Assembly (NCBI GenBank): GCA_041392165.1
Contig: JAWKMN010000001.1
Coordinates: 806,001 to 870,000, forward strand
Direction of reading: 5' to 3'
Length of the DNA stretch: 64,000 nt
From: Arenibacter sp041392165
GTDB taxonomy: Bacteria > Bacteroidota > Bacteroidia > Flavobacteriales > Flavobacteriaceae
Part shown: piece after piece, positions 61,480 through 64,000 of the stretch
Layout: each line of letters starts with the position of its first letter
How positions within the stretch are numbered: position 1 is the first letter of the stretch
Notes under the pieces: generated by a model
The model's database searches: none
The model's input: only the letters and a program-made list of their open reading frames with translations
Told to the model about the DNA's origin: nothing
Position numbers and translations under genes: made by a program

Positions 61480-63225
61480 CTACCAACCTGGGTTTTGTTC
61501 CAATTGAGGGTTTAATGTAAGTTGATCTTGGGGGAGTGGCAAAAGATAATCCCGATCAATCTTAAAATTGTATCCATTGGGCAGGGCAGATTGGTAAGGG
61601 TCCATAAATCCTTCGGCATCATCGGGATACGGGTTTTCGGGAAATTCTTCGCCAAAGAGTATTCCTTTGGGCCGGATTCCGGAAATCAGTTTGTCAGCTG
61701 CCGCCCATCTAAATATATCATCTTGTCTAAATCCTTCCAAGGATAACTCTACACGACGCTCACGACGAATCTCATTAATAATTGGAGACAGTTCCGGGAA
61801 TTGCCATTCCGGGTCGTTTGGAATATTCCCAAGATCAATATTCGGCATTTCTATTCTGTCCCTTATGAGCTTAATGGAGATATCAATGTCGGACTGGGTA
61901 ATATCGCCAAGCTCTGCTTTGGCTTCTATATAGTTCAGTAGGACTTCTGCGTAGCGGAAAAGAATAATAGGTTCGTCATTCCCCGCCTTATCATGGGTAC
62001 TTATTTGTGCATTGTACCCTTTTCGTTGTATATACCCGGCTGGAACCACATAATTGGCAGAGCTGAAAAGATTCGGGAAAATCATATCTGCCCAATAGGA
62101 GATGGTATCCAGTTTGTCTATTTCGTAGGGTGCATTGGGGGTAATGATGGTTTGACGGTACCTGGGATCGCGATTTTCCGCTTCGTCATCATAGGATCCG
62201 TGCCCTTGAAAAAGGGGGCTCACTGCTATAGGGTTGCCATCAACCGATAGGAAGGCATCGGCCAAACTTTTAACAATACCTTGCCCCGTAGGAAAGGCAC
62301 CGACGATGGAACGATAATTTTTAATACCTAAGGATTTGTCGAACTTCTTCCAAAGGATCACCTCATCGTTTGAGGAATAATCAGGGAGGTTGAATAAATC
62401 GTGATAATCGGTATGTGGGTTGCCGGTTGCCGAAATGGTAAATCTTCCGGAATCCATAATTAGTGAACTGGACTCTATCGCTTTATTGAAATATTTGATC
62501 GGATCCGGATTGCTCACGTTAAAAGGGCTATTGGTATGGTACTTCTCCCAAGTTCCTTCGTATAAGGCCACTCTGGACTGAAGTGCCAGTGCGGTCCATT
62601 TATTCAAGCGTAGGCCATTATCGTTTCTTTCGGCGGTAAGGTACATTGCGGCCGTATCCAAATCGGCGATAATCTTATCTATAACCTCATTTCTCGGTGT
62701 CCGGGCGTTAAATAATTCTTCAGAATCCACATTGAGTACTTTATCATACCAGGGCACGTCCCCAAATCGTTTAACAAGGTTGAAATATATCAGTGCCTTG
62801 AAAAAATAAACCTCTCCCACATATTGTTTGTAATTGTCAAATGGGTCTTTGCAAAGATGGTAATTTTCCAAAAAATAATTGGCACGTCTGATCCATGTAA
62901 AATCCCATCCTCCCCCTGACGGCGGCACTACATTTTGTCCGTTCAAACGGGTATTGATGCTTTCCGTAATAAAATTATCGGTTCCCGCTTCGCTGGAAAA
63001 AAGAAGCAAGCTATAATTGAGGCCACCGCTGCCGCCATAGTCCAACAGCATGCTATTGGGAGTGTAGAATTGGTTGGCATATAGTTCAAGATTTGAAGAT
63101 TTTTCAAAGAAGGATTCCTCGGGTACCTGATCTAATGGCGGTCTATCAAGGAACTCGCCTTTTTCACAGGCAAAAAGAGCCGAAATAAGAATGAAACTAC
63201 TAACTATAGATTTTATATTTTTCAT
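61480..63225 (-). CDS. SusD/RagB family nutrient-binding outer-membrane lipoprotein
   Basis: SusD-like lipoproteins sit on top of a SusC transporter as a lid and capture glycans or other nutrients. The 581-residue product has a lipoprotein signal (SIVSSFILISALFAC), then FLDRPPLDQVPEESFFEKSSNLEL, the SusD N-terminal helical repeats (VYFFKALIYFNLVKRFGDVPWY), and the C-terminal RagB/SusD domain (RYAEVLLNYIEAKAELG, EIRRERRVELSLEGFRQDDIFRW). I use the ATG at 63223-63225; the frame is open to 63306 but those residues are not a signal peptide. It follows the SusC gene after 257 bp, an unusually wide gap containing a strong hairpin. Confidence 0.95.
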   Translation of the reverse strand: MKNIKSIVSSFILISALFACEKGEFLDRPPLDQVPEESFFEKSSNLELYANQFYTPNSMLLDYGGSGGLNYSLLLFSSEAGTDNFITESINTRLNGQNVVPPSGGGWDFTWIRRANYFLENYHLCKDPFDNYKQYVGEVYFFKALIYFNLVKRFGDVPWYDKVLNVDSEELFNARTPRNEVIDKIIADLDTAAMYLTAERNDNGLRLNKWTALALQSRVALYEGTWEKYHTNSPFNVSNPDPIKYFNKAIESSSLIMDSGRFTISATGNPHTDYHDLFNLPDYSSNDEVILWKKFDKSLGIKNYRSIVGAFPTGQGIVKSLADAFLSVDGNPIAVSPLFQGHGSYDDEAENRDPRYRQTIITPNAPYEIDKLDTISYWADMIFPNLFSSANYVVPAGYIQRKGYNAQISTHDKAGNDEPIILFRYAEVLLNYIEAKAELGDITQSDIDISIKLIRDRIEMPNIDLGNIPNDPEWQFPELSPIINEIRRERRVELSLEGFRQDDIFRWAAADKLISGIRPKGILFGEEFPENPYPDDAEGFMDPYQSALPNGYNFKIDRDYLLPLPQDQLTLNPQLEQNPGW

Positions 63226-63341
63226 TTTTGTGGTTTTTATATTACTATTTACTGGTCCCGTTTTATGTGGGAAAGCTGTTGTAAATGTGGTTTGGAACCA
63301 CATCATTACTGCTTTTTACCAAAGACCGGTCCCTAGCGCTT

Positions 63342-63395
63342 GTAGCGGAATTTGCCAAAGAAGCCCTGTTTTGGCTTCCGGCAAATTCGGGCTAC
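63342..63395 (-). promoter_or_regulatory. Long hairpin between susC-like and susD-like genes
   Basis: GAATTTGCC (63348-63356) pairs perfectly with GGCAAATTC (63380-63388). Inside, GAAGCC (63360-63365) pairs with GGCTTC (63373-63378); outside, GTAGC (63342-63346) pairs with GCTAC (63391-63395). The whole is about 20 paired bases in three segments. Possibly an RNA element that sets SusC:SusD expression ratio, or partial terminator. Confidence 0.55.
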
Positions 63396-63482
63396 GCTTG
63401 TTGTTGCTCTGGAACTGTTACATAAAACGGGTTGAGTCCATATGATTGTATTTGTACCAAATAAATCTATCTGCGATTATTC

Positions 63483-64000
63483 CTAAAAGCCAATATTAAT
63501 CCCAAATGAGATCGTACGCGCCAAAGGATATAGTATACCGATTCCTAAGGATCCAGGTGATCCCTGACTATTGGGGATGTTGGATACTATAGAGGTTTCC
63601 GGATCCAATGTCTTTGGAAAGCCGGTAAAGGTCAAAAGATTGGATATGGAGGTATATACCTTTAATCTTTCTATCAATATCTTTTGGGATAGTTCTGTAG
63701 GCATGGTATACCCTATTTGAACATTCTTCAAGCGTAGATAGGAAGCATCGAGCAAGTACTTGGACTGCACCTGTAAATTTTTATTTCCTTCGGAGGTTAT
63801 GTACGGCTTTGGAAAATAGGCATCGGTATTTGGACCTAGCACGCTGGTATCATCGGCAGGTCTCCAGAAATCTTTCATACCCTCGTACAATGATGCTTCC
63901 CTTCCAACTTCTACGCCCCAGAATTGACGGTTGGCGCTGGTTGCGGGTACCCAAAGGTCCGCTTTGCCCACTCCTTGCCAAAGCATGCTGAAATCAAATT
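63483..64000 (-). CDS. SusC/RagA family TonB-linked outer-membrane transporter, C-terminal part (5' end off window)
   Basis: Only the last ~172 residues are visible; SusC proteins are near 1000 residues. The frame is open to the right edge (reading FDFSMLWQGVGKADLW), and no start is present. Typical C-terminal SusC barrel strands are seen: LRLKNVQIGYTMP, LKVYTSISNLLTFTGFPKTLDPE, and the final YPLARTISFGINIGF. It imports the substrate captured by the SusD partner downstream, powered by TonB. Substrate is unknown. Confidence 0.94.
   Translation of the reverse strand, partial: FDFSMLWQGVGKADLWVPATSANRQFWGVEVGREASLYEGMKDFWRPADDTSVLGPNTDAYFPKPYITSEGNKNLQVQSKYLLDASYLRLKNVQIGYTMPTELSQKILIERLKVYTSISNLLTFTGFPKTLDPETSIVSNIPNSQGSPGSLGIGILYPLARTISFGINIGF

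Noticed and set aside
1..64000. tRNA or rRNA genes
   Set aside because: I saw no cloverleaf-like segments with the conserved GTTCRA arm nor any rRNA signature; a covariance search would be needed to exclude them fully.

Overview
The window is a contiguous piece of a Flavobacteriaceae (Bacteroidota) chromosome, most likely from a marine gliding-type member related to Maribacter, Arenibacter or Zobellia; the genus is inference. The evidence is a full-length SprA translocon of the type IX secretion system (T9SS), two PorP/SprF proteins, a PorE-like OmpA protein, a gliding-motility-type C-terminal sorting domain, a SusC/SusD pair, LytTR-type two-component genes, almost no Shine-Dalgarno sequences, and several Bacteroidota-type -7 promoter boxes (TAnnTTTG).

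Layout. 1-13.6 kb is a housekeeping block on the + strand: ruvB (partial), queG, maeB, ruvA, sprA, gcvH, a VanZ-family gene and a TonB-type energy transducer, closed by a strong terminator. 13.7-13.82 kb holds five tandem 26-bp palindromic repeats. 13.9-19.4 kb is a cytochrome c oxidase biogenesis block: cyoE, two subunit III genes, subunit IV, a thioredoxin-like protein without cysteines, a broken SCO1 gene, a DUF420/CtaM-like gene and a small CxxC membrane protein. 19.5-29.3 kb is a MacAB-TolC-like export locus in which a permease-permease-adaptor module occurs twice around a single ATPase and a single TolC-family gene. tsaB follows. 30-38.5 kb carries MscS, dodecin, an Nfu-type iron-sulfur scaffold, a PorP/SprF protein, a VWA protein and a TPR-histidine kinase/LytTR regulator pair. 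38.7-40.6 kb has a gamma carbonic anhydrase and fabD.

41.2-50.1 kb is a T9SS adhesin cassette: a very large Calx-beta repeat protein with a type B sorting domain, its PorP/SprF partner and a PorE-like OmpA lipoprotein candidate. Nine near-identical, GC-rich repeat units of two types are arranged A-B-A-B-B-B-B-A-A and are broken by several frameshifts. 50.1-55.8 kb holds an Nramp-like transporter, a broken SanA/DUF218 gene, a lipoprotein, a DUF1080 protein, a GNAT enzyme and a Crp/Fnr regulator. 56.1-64 kb is a minus-strand nutrient-uptake locus: SusC (partial), SusD, a cytochrome c/beta-propeller lipoprotein and an enolase-superfamily enzyme, with an ECF sigma factor downstream.

Two themes cut across the window. 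First, at least four loci (queG 3' end, one ABC permease, the SanA-like gene and the adhesin) are interrupted by one-base losses or gains in homopolymers. This suggests either an unpolished long-read assembly or, in the adhesin, slippage; apparent pseudogenes here should be treated cautiously. Second, the intergenic spaces are littered with short dispersed hairpin elements of at least four families, some with compensatory base changes between copies. The most interesting candidates are the three-hairpin dispersed element (four copies), the repeat adhesin cassette, and the duplicated export module with its shared bipartite upstream motif.
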